In this document: positions 35,895 to 44,803 of the stretch, piece by piece
Numbering within the stretch: the first letter of the stretch is position 1
Layout of the letters: each line of letters starts with the position of its first letter
DNA from: Bacillus yapensis
GTDB lineage: Bacteria > Bacillota > Bacilli > Bacillales > Cytobacillaceae
Reading direction: 5' to 3'
DNA: 64,000 nt
Assembly (NCBI RefSeq): GCF_005280205.1
Contig: NZ_SUND01000002.1
Span: 186,001 to 250,000, forward strand
Notes under the pieces: model-generated
Database searches by the model: none
Told to the model about the DNA's origin: nothing
What the model saw: only the letters and a program-made list of their open reading frames with translations
Translations under genes and position numbers: made by a program

Positions 35895-35931
35895 TAAAAT
35901 GAAGATTTAATGGAATAGGAGGTGAAATACT

Positions 35932-36144
35932 ATGGCTAAGCAATTAGAAATGCAATTTGTAACAGAAATCGGGCAAACAACGATAACTTTAGAGGCACCG
36001 AAAGAACCGATTGATCCAGTGGCAGTAAAAGCAGCTATGGACGAAGTTGTAGCATCTGAAGCTTTCTACAGCGCAAAAGGAAAGCTTGTAGCTGCAAAGG
36101 GTGCAAGATTAATTGATCGTAATGTAACAGAATACGAGATTTAA
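35932..36144 (+). CDS. DUF2922 protein
   Basis: 70 residues. Beta-rich N-terminal half (KQLEMQFVTEIGQTTITLE) then PIDPVAVKAAMDEVVAS and AAKGARLIDRNVTEYEI, the DUF2922 pattern. GGAGGTG precedes the ATG. Second gene of the trio; 37 bases after DUF1659. Confidence 0.87.
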   Translation: MAKQLEMQFVTEIGQTTITLEAPKEPIDPVAVKAAMDEVVASEAFYSAKGKLVAAKGARLIDRNVTEYEI

Positions 36145-36212
36145 TGCGGAATGGGGGCCGGAAGTAATTGTATCTGGCTCCTTATTATTTTTCAGGAAAG
36201 GGGGGAATAAAA

Positions 36213-36350
36213 GTGGAACAACTGATTCCTTTTATCAGTGAGGTCGGCTTTCCAATTGTTGTCACTCTTTATTTGCTTCACCGAATCGAAGCAAAACTAG
36301 ACGTAGTCGTACAATCCATCCAAGGTCTACCGGAACGACTAAAAGATTAA
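36213..36350 (+). CDS. YvrJ-family small membrane protein
   Basis: 45 residues: one membrane helix (EVGFPIVVTLYLLHRIE) and a short amphipathic tail (LDVVVQSIQGLPERL). Begins with GTG after AAAGGGGGG. Longer upstream frames lack a ribosome site. Same size as the YvrJ family. Third gene of the trio. Confidence 0.82.
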   Translation: MEQLIPFISEVGFPIVVTLYLLHRIEAKLDVVVQSIQGLPERLKD

Positions 36351-36446
36351 ACAAACTCCGCTTACCTTGAATCATTATTTGATGAAATGTGACTTTAAAA
36401 CTCTCAAAATATTTTTAGGGGAGACAAATATTATTGTTATTACTAA

Positions 36447-36576
36447 GTTGATTGGAGCGGAAGGTACGAGACTCCTGCGGGAAGTGATAGTCAGGTATGA
36501 CCCCACAGGTGCAGTAAGCACCGAGGAGGCATACCGACTTCCCCGCGGAAAGCGAGTGCCTGGAGTGGAAATCAAC
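36447..36576. repeat. 130-bp dispersed Bacillaceae palindromic element
   Basis: Bounded by GTTGATT and AATCAAC. The body carries GGAGCGGAAGGTACGAG, ACTCCTGCGGGAAG, ACCCCACAGGTGCAG, CCGAGGAGGC, CCCCGCGGAAAGCGAG and TGCCTGGAGTGGAA. I know this string order from intergenic repeats in many Bacillus genomes. GC content is far higher than the surroundings. An open frame running through it (36367-36654) is not a gene. The stretch 36577-36683 around it shows nothing else. Confidence 0.8.
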
Positions 36577-36683
36577 GAGCTAGGTCCAAAAAAGTCTCAT
36601 AAGAATAACTTTTTTCGAGTAATTTTGTCAGGTTTCGACAGCTTTAAACATTGATATATAGGCGTTTGTCGGAAGTTTTCTGA

Positions 36684-36712
36684 TTGACAGAATAGACTGA
36701 TAATGTTATATT
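36684..36712 (+). promoter_or_regulatory. Promoter of the cold-shock gene, with a long leader
   Basis: TTGACA (36684-36689) and TATATT (36707-36712), 17 apart. About 170 bases of 5' leader follow to the start codon, the usual layout of csp genes, whose leaders fold differently in the cold to control translation. Confidence 0.8.
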
Positions 36713-36886
36713 AATATCAGCCGTTCAACCGTGTTAGAATTCTGCAAGACACTTGTTCCAAATGTTTGGAAAGGGTCCATTTTATAAAACAGTTATGAAA
36801 TGACTCGGGTAATGTAAGAACATGCAATGCGTTGTCAATGGTGAATTTTGCAAAGGCACTAGTGCCAAATAGGAGGATTTGTTTTA

Positions 36887-37087
36887 ATGAAAAACGGTAA
36901 AGTAAAATGGTTTAACGCAGAAAAAGGATTCGGATTTATTGAATCAGAAGATGGAAATGATGTATTCGTACATTACTCAGCAATCCAATCAGAAGGATTC
37001 AAAACATTAGAAGAAGGTCAAGAAGTTTCCTTCGAAGTTGTTGAAGGAGCTCGTGGGCCACAAGCGGCTAACGTAGTAAAACTATAA
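36887..37087 (+). CDS. Cold-shock protein (CspB/CspD type)
   Basis: 66 residues, single OB-fold RNA chaperone. RNP1 (KGFGFIE) and RNP2 (VFVHYSAI) are intact. The C-terminal [14 protein letters not shown] is nearest to CspD/CspB of B. subtilis; the exact paralogue cannot be set. TAGGAGG lies about 10 bases before the ATG. Confidence 0.95.
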   Translation: MKNGKVKWFNAEKGFGFIESEDGNDVFVHYSAIQSEGFKTLEEGQEVSFEVVEGARGPQAANVVKL

Positions 37088-37100
37088 TAGCGAATTGACG

Positions 37101-37136
37101 GAACAGCTCAAACCAAAGGTTTGGGCTGTTTTTTGA
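37101..37136 (+). terminator. Terminator of the csp gene
   Basis: AACAGCTCAAACC and GGTTTGGGCTGTT form a stem with one mismatch, then a T run. Confidence 0.9.
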
Positions 37137-37222
37137 TCGATTAGTTTCCTATTTTTGTAACCCATTTTGAAATCCCAAACTGCTATAATAATAGAATGAA
37201 ATGAAATATTGAGGTGAAGGCA

Positions 37223-38368
37223 ATGAAATTTATTCATACTGCCGATTGGCATTTGGGAAAGCTCGTTCATGGGATTTATATGACAGAGGATCAACGAGAG
37301 GTCCTAAATCAGTTTGTGAAATTAGTAGAAGAAGAAAAACCGGATGCTGTTGTCATTGCCGGTGATTTATATGACCGTTCTGTCCCGCCGACAGATGCTG
37401 TTGAACTTTTAGATGAAATTCTATATAAAATTAACGTTGAACTAAAAACGCCGATTGTCGCAATAGCAGGTAATCACGATAGTGCAGAAAGACTTTCCTT
37501 TGGGAGCTCCTGGTATCGCAACAGTCATTTCTATTTAACTGGAAAGCTACAAAATGATTTTCAGCCTGTCCGATTGAATGGTGTTAATTTCTATTTAGTA
37601 CCTTACGCAGAGCCTGGGATGGTGCGGCAGCTTTTAAAGGAAGAAACGCTTCATTCTCATCAGGAAGCAATGAAGGCTATCATCGGAAAAATTGAGGAAA
37701 ATCTTAATCCGAATGAACCGAATGTGTTCGTGGGACATGCCTCCGTATTAGGAGGAAATACCTCTGATTCAGAAAGAACTCTATCTGTAGGAGGTTCTGG
37801 TTGTGTGAGCCACGACCTTTTTGCACCATTTTCCTATACAGCTCTCGGACATCTTCATAGTTCTGATGCGATCAAGCATGACAAAATCTTTTATTCAGGG
37901 TCTCTATTAAAATACTCGTTCTCTGAAGCGAAACAACGAAAATCCGTTTCGATTGTTGAAATGAATGAGGATGGGACTTTCCAGGTTCGCTATCATTCCT
38001 TGACTCCAAAGCAAGATATGCGTGAGCTTGAAGGGCATTTGGAGGAGCTATTAGATCCAAGCTTTTATGAAAAAGAGAAGGTAGACGATTACTTAAAAAT
38101 TACTTTACATGATGAAGGTGCTCTTATTGACCCCATTAATAAGCTACGTCAGGTATATCCAAATGTTCTCCATTTGGAGCGGAAAATTCTCCTCACAGAT
38201 ATGGAGAAAAAGCAGAGTTATTCTGTAAAGAGAGAAGAAAAGAAATCGGAAATCGATTTGTTTGAGCAGTTTTATCAAGAGATGACAACAGCGGAATTTA
38301 CTGTAGAGAAAAAAGGAGTTATGGCTGATGTCATTGAGAAGGTTTTAGTTGAGGAGGTGCAAAAATGA
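37223..38368 (+). CDS. sbcD: Nuclease SbcCD subunit D
   Basis: 381 residues, Mre11-like metallophosphoesterase. Phosphoesterase motifs DWHLGK (with HTAD before it), GDLYDRS, GNHDSAERL, GHASV and GHLHSS are all intact. With SbcC it cuts hairpins and DNA ends. An extended -10 (TGCTATAAT, 37181-37189) lies 33 bases upstream. The ATG at 37223 follows GAGGTGAAGG; a GTG at 37214 falls inside that site. Confidence 0.95.
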   Translation: MKFIHTADWHLGKLVHGIYMTEDQREVLNQFVKLVEEEKPDAVVIAGDLYDRSVPPTDAVELLDEILYKINVELKTPIVAIAGNHDSAERLSFGSSWYRNSHFYLTGKLQNDFQPVRLNGVNFYLVPYAEPGMVRQLLKEETLHSHQEAMKAIIGKIEENLNPNEPNVFVGHASVLGGNTSDSERTLSVGGSGCVSHDLFAPFSYTALGHLHSSDAIKHDKIFYSGSLLKYSFSEAKQRKSVSIVEMNEDGTFQVRYHSLTPKQDMRELEGHLEELLDPSFYEKEKVDDYLKITLHDEGALIDPINKLRQVYPNVLHLERKILLTDMEKKQSYSVKREEKKSEIDLFEQFYQEMTTAEFTVEKKGVMADVIEKVLVEEVQK

Positions 38369-41300
38369 GACCGATTAAACTAACCATGCAGGCATTCGGC
38401 CCTTATGCAGGAACAGAGGTGATCGATTTCGCTTCCCTTGGAAATCGGACAATGTTTGTCATTTCAGGTAAGACAGGTGCAGGGAAGACAACAATTTTTG
38501 ACGGGATTAGCTATGCTATCTACGGGAAAGCCAGTGGCGAGGATCGAAATGGGCCAGAATTAAGAAGTCAGTTTGCAAGTGATGATCTGAACACAGAGGT
38601 CTCTCTCCAATTTAGCCTTCGTGGAAAAAGCTACTTCATCAAACGTTCACCCCAGCAGGACAAAAAGAAAGAGCGCGGCGATGGATACCGCACAGTTGGT
38701 GCAACAGCTGAGCTTTATCAATTTGACGAGCATGGGGAACAACAGCTCCTTGCTGCGAATGTCAGAGATGTGGAAGAAAAAATCAAGGAAATCATGCTCA
38801 TCGATAGCAATCAATTTCGCCAAATCCTGATGATTCCACAAGGGGAGTTTCGCAAGCTTTTAACCTCTGATAGTAAAGAAAAAGAAGCGATTCTACAGCG
38901 TTTGTTCCACACAGAGATTTATAAGCGGGTTGAAGAAAAATTAAAGGAAGAAGCAACTGCTTTAAAGAAATCTGTGGAGAAGCAAATGGAGGACAGAAAT
39001 CTCCTTATTCGTAAAATCACGGCCCTTTACAACGAGGAGCTACAAGACTATTTAGTGAATGGAAGCGAAAATGATGTTCTTATTTTTCCGCTTTTAGAAG
39101 ATGAAATTGAACAAATGAAAGAACAGCTAGAAGCGGTGAGTAAGGAAGTAAACGATAAGACGAAAGACAAAGAACTACTATCGCAAAAGCTTTACGATGC
39201 AGAAATTATTTTAAAAAATATAAAATCAAGAGATGAACTTGGTGCACGAAAAATAGAGCTTGAAGGACAAAAAGATAATATTGCGACGAAAGAAAGAGTC
39301 ATTGATCTAGCAAATAAAGCAGCATTGCTCGCAAAACAGGATGAGTTATGCCATCGATTAAGCAATGAAAAGAAAGCTTTATTGAAGGATGCAGAAATTC
39401 GAGAAGTGCGCATGGCTGAGTTGAGAATTCTATTACAGCAAAGAGAAGAGGCTTGGCTAAAGGAAAAGGACAGAGAAGGGGAAAGAAAAGTTGCACAGGA
39501 AGCGATTCATTCCCTTAATCAAATAAAAGAAGAAGTAAAATCCTTCGCGCTTCTTGAACAAGAAGTTCTGAAGCTTGAGAATAAGTTAAATCAATTGAAA
39601 CAACAGCATAGTACTGAAGAAGAACGTCTGAAATTGCTGGATGAAAAGCTAAAGCTTTTGCAAGAGGAGAAGAGTTCCTTAGAAAAAACAGATCTTCTAT
39701 TGCTGGAGAATGACCGCAAGCTAGACAAACTTGAGAACGAATTGACGTTGTTAACGAAATACGAAGAGCAGCAAGTCCGTTACAAAGAGAATACGTCATT
39801 ACTCGAGACGAAAAAAGGGATCTTTGGACAGACCCAAGCGCGCTTAGAGGATGCAAAGCTTTTAGTGACAGAATTAGATAATAGATGGCTTCATGGACAA
39901 GCGGCAAATTTAGCGAGTCAGCTTCATGATGGAGAAGCTTGCCCGGTATGTGGATCTACGACTCATCCTAATCCTGCTGCTGGAAGCGGGACAGATCTTC
40001 CTAATGAAGAAGATTTAAAGGCAGCGAAGGAACAGGTTGTTTCACTAGAGCAAGAGAAGACGGCAGCTGAGTCAGCCTTTCTTGAGATCCAGTCTAGGAC
40101 AAATACGATGCGGGATACAATAGAGGATTTGCTTTCTGATATCGTTAAAGTCCGCAATGATTTTTCTGAGAATATGGTCGAACCGCTCAAAAATCAGTTG
40201 CTGGATGATCGAAAGGTTTTACAGCTAGAACAATTGAAGTTAAGCGAAAATAAGCAAAAGCTCGCAAAAATTACAAAAGAGCTGGAAGCCACTTTGGAAC
40301 AAAAAGAGACTATCGCAAATACGGTTGTTGCGCTAAACGGCACTGTCAACGAAGCTTCACTTACTTTTACTGAAAATAGAACAAAGCTAGAAGGATTGAA
40401 AGTCCGTATTCCAGAAGAGTTACGTGATTATCGCAAATTTGAAGAAAAGCTACAGGCTGCCATACAGCATCAGGATCTGCTTCAGCAAAGGTTTGAACAA
40501 ACGAGTCGGGCATTCCAGGAGACAAAGGAGCGATTTGCTTCTGAAGAATCTGGACTTTTAACAGTACGAAAACATGCTGAAGATAAAGAGAAAGAGCTCG
40601 ACGTAGAAAGAGATGCCTTTGTTGAGCAAATGAAGGCACAAGGTTTTAGTGATTATAAACAATTTGATGCTGCGAAAAAATCAGCAGGCGAGATTGAACA
40701 GCTCGGACGAGAGATACGTGAGTATGGTCAAGAGTTAAGATCTGTAACGGATAGATATCAGGAATTGAGTGAAGCATTAAAGGATGTCCAAATTCCAGAT
40801 ATGGAAGGGCTAAAACTTGCCTTACATGAAGTACAGGAACAAATCACAGCACTGAACAATACGTATACAAATCTCTTAATCAAGAAAAGAGACAATGAGG
40901 AAATTCGCGATTCGATTTTGCGGATTAATGAAGAGATGAAGAATCTGGAAGAGCGCTATAATCTGGTCGGTGAGCTGTATGATATCGCGCGAGGACAAAA
41001 TGCGTCGAAGATCACATTTGAACGCTATGTGCTAGCGGCATTTTTAGATGATATTCTCCTTGAGGCAAACGGTCGTTTATTAAAGATGACGAGTGGAAGA
41101 TATAGCATGCATCGTAAAAAAGACCGAGCAAAGGGGAATGCACAAAGTGGTCTAGAGCTGCTCGTTTTTGACCAATATACAGGTCAAGAGAGACATGTTA
41201 AAACATTGTCTGGTGGGGAAAGCTTTAAGGCAGCCTTATCCCTTGCACTAGGTCTTGCTGATGTCGTGCAAAATTATGCAGGTGGCGTATCACTCGAAAC

Positions 41301-41505
41301 GATGTTCATTGACGAGGGCTTCGGAACACTTGATCCCGAGTCATTGGACCAAGCCATTGAAGCATTAATCGATATTCAAAGTAGCGGCCGTCTTGTTGGG
41401 ATTATTTCACATGTGCCAGAACTAAGAGAACGAATTGATGCGAGACTTGAAGTAACAGCAACGCAAATTGGAAGTACAACAGAATTTCATCTATTGAACG
41501 GTTGA
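38365..41505 (+). CDS. sbcC: Nuclease SbcCD subunit C
   Basis: 1046 residues, Rad50-like SMC ATPase. N-terminal Walker A GKTGAGKTTIFDGI, long coiled-coil arms (about 190-480 and 560-870) joined by the zinc hook CPVCGSTTHPN near residue 527, and the C-terminal signature TLSGGESFKAALSLALGLAD with Walker B MFIDEGFGTLD. The start overlaps the sbcD stop by four bases (ATGA), so the two are translationally coupled. Confidence 0.97.
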   Translation: MRPIKLTMQAFGPYAGTEVIDFASLGNRTMFVISGKTGAGKTTIFDGISYAIYGKASGEDRNGPELRSQFASDDLNTEVSLQFSLRGKSYFIKRSPQQDKKKERGDGYRTVGATAELYQFDEHGEQQLLAANVRDVEEKIKEIMLIDSNQFRQILMIPQGEFRKLLTSDSKEKEAILQRLFHTEIYKRVEEKLKEEATALKKSVEKQMEDRNLLIRKITALYNEELQDYLVNGSENDVLIFPLLEDEIEQMKEQLEAVSKEVNDKTKDKELLSQKLYDAEIILKNIKSRDELGARKIELEGQKDNIATKERVIDLANKAALLAKQDELCHRLSNEKKALLKDAEIREVRMAELRILLQQREEAWLKEKDREGERKVAQEAIHSLNQIKEEVKSFALLEQEVLKLENKLNQLKQQHSTEEERLKLLDEKLKLLQEEKSSLEKTDLLLLENDRKLDKLENELTLLTKYEEQQVRYKENTSLLETKKGIFGQTQARLEDAKLLVTELDNRWLHGQAANLASQLHDGEACPVCGSTTHPNPAAGSGTDLPNEEDLKAAKEQVVSLEQEKTAAESAFLEIQSRTNTMRDTIEDLLSDIVKVRNDFSENMVEPLKNQLLDDRKVLQLEQLKLSENKQKLAKITKELEATLEQKETIANTVVALNGTVNEASLTFTENRTKLEGLKVRIPEELRDYRKFEEKLQAAIQHQDLLQQRFEQTSRAFQETKERFASEESGLLTVRKHAEDKEKELDVERDAFVEQMKAQGFSDYKQFDAAKKSAGEIEQLGREIREYGQELRSVTDRYQELSEALKDVQIPDMEGLKLALHEVQEQITALNNTYTNLLIKKRDNEEIRDSILRINEEMKNLEERYNLVGELYDIARGQNASKITFERYVLAAFLDDILLEANGRLLKMTSGRYSMHRKKDRAKGNAQSGLELLVFDQYTGQERHVKTLSGGESFKAALSLALGLADVVQNYAGGVSLETMFIDEGFGTLDPESLDQAIEALIDIQSSGRLVGIISHVPELRERIDARLEVTATQIGSTTEFHLLNG

Positions 41506-41636
41506 TGAAAAGGAGTACACTCTTATCGCAAGGGTGTACTCCTGTTATGTTATTTTCGAAAAATTAAAATATTGTTCAAATTAGAAGGTATTTCCCTTAT
41601 AATGAAGATACCTTTTTGTACGGAGGTGGTGGGGGA

Positions 41637-42341
41637 TTGACGCAATTATTCGGTCATCAATATGATCTTTATCCATTTCAATTATTTTCAGTTATGCACC
41701 TGGTAATGCTCCTCGTATTTGTTACTGGAAGTGTACTATTATATGTATATCGAAAACCTCTGAAATCATTGGAGAAGCCAATGAAGGTAATTATGTTCAG
41801 TGGTTTATTTATATTAGAATTGTTTTATCATATTTGGCTATTTAGTGGAAAGGCGTGGGAAATCTCTTTTACACTGCCACTACAGCTCTGTTCGATAAGT
41901 CTACTTCTCTGTCTCATACTCCTTATAACAGATTCAAAATTTCTTTTTCAAGTTGTCTACTTTCTAGGAATAGCAGGGGCCATCCAAGCTTTAGTTACTC
42001 CAGAACTTTTTGTAGGTTTTCCTCACTTCCGATTCTTTCAGTTTTTCATTACCCATATGCTGATTATTTGGGTGGCGCTATTTTATGCTTTTGTAAAAGA
42101 ATTTCGAATTACTAGAAAAGGGTTATGGCAGGCATTTGCTTTCCTCAATATAGCAGCAGGATTTGCTTTTTTGGCGAACAAACTGACTGGTGGAAATTAT
42201 ATGTTCTTAGCTAGTAAACCTTCAAACCTGTCATTACTTGATTACTTAGGTCCTTATCCATATTACATCTTAGTATTGGAATGCATTGCGTTGTTATTAT
42301 TTTGGGTTCTGTATCTTCCTTGGAGAGGAGCGAAAAAATGA
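41637..42341 (+). CDS. YwaF-family (TIGR02206) integral membrane protein
   Basis: 234 residues, about seven membrane helices. The PLQLCSISL region near residue 88 and the FRFFQFFITHMLI block are typical of the TIGR02206/YwaF family. Function unknown. The start is unclear: TTG at 41637 follows GGAGGTGG. Its stop overlaps the start of the next gene (ATGA), so they form an operon. Confidence 0.82.
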   Translation: MTQLFGHQYDLYPFQLFSVMHLVMLLVFVTGSVLLYVYRKPLKSLEKPMKVIMFSGLFILELFYHIWLFSGKAWEISFTLPLQLCSISLLLCLILLITDSKFLFQVVYFLGIAGAIQALVTPELFVGFPHFRFFQFFITHMLIIWVALFYAFVKEFRITRKGLWQAFAFLNIAAGFAFLANKLTGGNYMFLASKPSNLSLLDYLGPYPYYILVLECIALLLFWVLYLPWRGAKK

Positions 42342-42841
42342 AACGAATTATGGTCATTGGAGTATCTGCAGGTGTGGGAAAATCTACTTTTGCGAAGAGC
42401 TTAGGGGAAAAACTAAATATCAAAGTCCACCACTTAGATACATTCTATTGGAAACCAAATTGGATTGAGGCATCAAGAGATGAGCTTGTACATGCTCAAG
42501 AACAAATCATTGATGACAAAGAATGGATTATCGAAGGGAATTATACAGATACATTTCAAGTGCGTGTAGAAAAGGCAGACACGCTTATTTATTTGGAGCT
42601 TCCTCTATATGTTTGCCTCTATCGTGTTCTTAAGAGACGGATCATATATCATGGAAAAACTCGGAGCGATATGACGGTAGGGTGTCCGGAAAAAATCGAT
42701 TGGGCCTTTATCAAATTTATCCTGACAACTTATTTTCCTCGTAAGCGAAAAATGGCCGAACGTTTTCAAAACTACGATAAAAAAGTGATTGTCTTAAAAA
42801 ATCGTAAAGAGATTAAAACTTTTTTAAAAGAAGGAGTATAG
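42338..42841 (+). CDS. P-loop kinase, 'DNA topology modulation protein' FlaR-like
   Basis: 167 residues, adenylate-kinase-like. Walker A GVSAGVGKSTFAK, the short HHLDTFYWKPNW, IIEGNYTDTF, and basic lid-like residues in RVLKRRIIYHGKTRSDM match the FlaR/shikimate-kinase-like family. Substrate unproven; the topology name is historical. GAGAGGAG precedes the ATG. It overlaps the membrane protein gene upstream by 4 bases. Confidence 0.85.
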   Translation: MKRIMVIGVSAGVGKSTFAKSLGEKLNIKVHHLDTFYWKPNWIEASRDELVHAQEQIIDDKEWIIEGNYTDTFQVRVEKADTLIYLELPLYVCLYRVLKRRIIYHGKTRSDMTVGCPEKIDWAFIKFILTTYFPRKRKMAERFQNYDKKVIVLKNRKEIKTFLKEGV

Positions 42842-42843
42842 TA

Positions 42844-43296
42844 GTGGAAATTAGACAATTGAGTCATCAAGATAGCATCCCAATGGACTTACTTTTATTG
42901 GCCGATCCATCGGAAGAAATGATCCAAAAATATATAACTAGAGGGGAAACATACATCGCTGAGCATGGAGGAATTGTAGTAGGCGTTTATGTATTCGTTT
43001 CATTAGGAGAAGGTACCGTGGAAATTATGAATATAGCTGTAAGAGAGGAATTCCAAGGGAAAGGTCTAGGAAAACAGCTTATTCTTGATGCGATGAATAG
43101 AATAAAGCAAGCTGGCTACAAAAGAATTGAAATTGGAACAGGCAATTCGAGTATTGGCCAGCTTGCTCTTTATCAAAAATGTGGGTTTAGAATTTCTGGG
43201 ATTAAACGCGATTTTTTTCTTCGCAACTATCCAGAGCTCATCATGGAAAACGGGATTCAGTGTGTCGATATGATTCGATTATCGGTTGATTTGTAA
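42844..43296 (+). CDS. GNAT-family N-acetyltransferase
   Basis: 150 residues, one GNAT domain: acetyl-CoA loop EEFQGKGLGKQLILDAM and the C-terminal IGQLALYQKCGFRISGIKRDFF. GTG start 9 bases after AAGGAG. It follows the P-loop kinase by 2 bases, so it is the last gene of that operon. Substrate unknown. Confidence 0.85.
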   Translation: MEIRQLSHQDSIPMDLLLLADPSEEMIQKYITRGETYIAEHGGIVVGVYVFVSLGEGTVEIMNIAVREEFQGKGLGKQLILDAMNRIKQAGYKRIEIGTGNSSIGQLALYQKCGFRISGIKRDFFLRNYPELIMENGIQCVDMIRLSVDL

Positions 43297-43617
43297 TTAT
43301 CTCGGAACTTCTCGGAAAGTTATTTCAACGATACGCTCCGTCTTTTTGTCAAACTCAATATTAATAAGGACGCCGAATTCTTTATTATTCTCTTTTAGCC
43401 ATAGCTTAAACTTTTCAACGGTTGTGTTTGTCCCATGAACACGGCCGATGTGCTTATAGTCTTTGATTTTTGCTGCAGGATATTTCTCCTGGGTTTTCTG
43501 CATCGCAACTTTTCCCCATTTTGCATAATCTTCTGCTGCATTAGCAACGTCTGAAGTATATACACTGAAAGCAAAAGGTACAGATAAAAGCATAAGACAT
43601 ATCAGTAATTTTTTCAT
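43297..43617 (-). CDS. DUF3889 secreted protein (YqzG-like)
   Basis: 106 residues: signal peptide (about 1-27, ending near VANAA), then a small domain DYAKWGKVAMQKTQEKYPAAKI and IEFDKKTERIVEITF, the DUF3889 pattern. AAGGAG lies 8 bases before the ATG at 43617; an ATG at 43623 is too near. Function unknown; probably extracellular. Its stop abuts the converging GNAT gene. Confidence 0.85.
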   Translation of the reverse strand: MKKLLICLMLLSVPFAFSVYTSDVANAAEDYAKWGKVAMQKTQEKYPAAKIKDYKHIGRVHGTNTTVEKFKLWLKENNKEFGVLINIEFDKKTERIVEITFREVPR

Positions 43618-43737
43618 AAACATTCTCCTTTTTTTATTTATATTTTTCTTTATTTACTGTCCCTATTCATAAAATGAAGGGTTTCAACACTGTTTATCGA
43701 AAATTTTAAAATAATGAATTGAAAAAGGGGATATAGA

Positions 43738-44538
43738 ATGATAGAAATTACTGAAATTAATGACGTTACTTGTGTCAAAGGAACAACTCAGCAAGGCTCA
43801 ATGGATGTTTATGTTTTTTTAGTAGACGGTCTACTGGTCGACACAGGGCCAGGCTCATTACTACCAGAGTTGATCCCATTTTTTGAAACAAATGATTTTG
43901 AGAAAGTGATCGTCACACATCATCACGAGGATCATACTGGTGGAGCAAAATGGATACAAGATCATAAGGAAGTGCCGATTTTCATCCATCCATTGGCGGT
44001 AGACTTATGCAGCATTAATGCAGAATATCCATTATATCGAAAAATTGTATGGGGTGAACGAAAGGCATTTCAAGCAGAGCCGATCACGAACACCTTTCAA
44101 TCAAGAAGCTACAAGTGGGAAGCCATTCATATTCCAGGACATGCTTTTGATCACTTGGCCTATCTGAATCAGAATACTGGTGTACTTTTTTCAGGAGATT
44201 TGTATGTAACACCGAGACCAAAGCTCTTGTTAAGTTTTGAGAGCGTGCCTGTAATCATGGAATCGATAAGAAAAGTACTGACTTATGATTTTGCTGAAAT
44301 ATATTGCTGTCATGCAGGTTATGTTGCAAACGGCAAAGAAATGTTGAAAAAGAAGTTGGACTATATGGAAAATAAGAGTGGAGAGATTATTCATCTTTTC
44401 AATCAAGGTTTGACGATCGAGGAGATAAAAGAAAAGCTGTTACCGAGTAGGCATCCGATTATTCAATTTTCTAATCATGAATGGGATACGCTGCATTTTA
44501 TTACATCAGTCATCGCTCACTACGAGAAATCGAGATAA
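43738..44538 (+). CDS. MBL-fold metallo-hydrolase
   Basis: 266 residues. Metal ligands: THHHEDHTGG (HxHxDH form), His in HIPGHAFDH, Asp in LFSGDLYV and His in CCHAGYV. The glyoxalase II/lactonase-like subfamily is likely; substrate unknown. AAGGGG lies before the ATG. It ends about 265 bases before selB. Confidence 0.88.
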   Translation: MIEITEINDVTCVKGTTQQGSMDVYVFLVDGLLVDTGPGSLLPELIPFFETNDFEKVIVTHHHEDHTGGAKWIQDHKEVPIFIHPLAVDLCSINAEYPLYRKIVWGERKAFQAEPITNTFQSRSYKWEAIHIPGHAFDHLAYLNQNTGVLFSGDLYVTPRPKLLLSFESVPVIMESIRKVLTYDFAEIYCCHAGYVANGKEMLKKKLDYMENKSGEIIHLFNQGLTIEEIKEKLLPSRHPIIQFSNHEWDTLHFITSVIAHYEKSR

Positions 44539-44708
44539 GTGAACAAATCGTGAAATCGTTCTTCTTCCTTGAAAGATACTGTTTTTCAAGATACAGTAAA
44601 AATAGTAGGCTCTTTTCTCGAATTTTTGTTGATGTTGATGCAAAAATGATCAATCAAAGAGACAAGAGCTTGAAAACTCAGATGCGATGCACAAAATGGT
44701 TATTTCTA

Positions 44709-44750
44709 TGTTAAAATCGGCCGCTGGCCAACGGTAGTAGGATTTTAACA
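44709..44750 (+). other. Stem-loop in the region upstream of selB
   Basis: TGTTAAAATC and GATTTTAACA form a perfect 10-bp stem around 22 bases holding GGCC-GCT-GGCC, itself able to fold, and an unpaired GGTAGTAG. No T run follows, so it is not an ordinary terminator. It ends 53 bases before the selB ATG. The rest of the gap 44539-44803 shows an inverted repeat TACTGT/ACAGTA (44578-44598) and no gene. Confidence 0.45.
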
Positions 44751-44803
44751 CAGAATATCCGAAAACAGTAAATGGGTAACATCAAAGGAAGTGTCGGTAA
44801 AGG

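Noticed and set aside
36367-36654. 95-codon open frame on the + strand
   Set aside because: It runs through the GC-rich dispersed repeat, has no ribosome site and codes for nothing recognisable.
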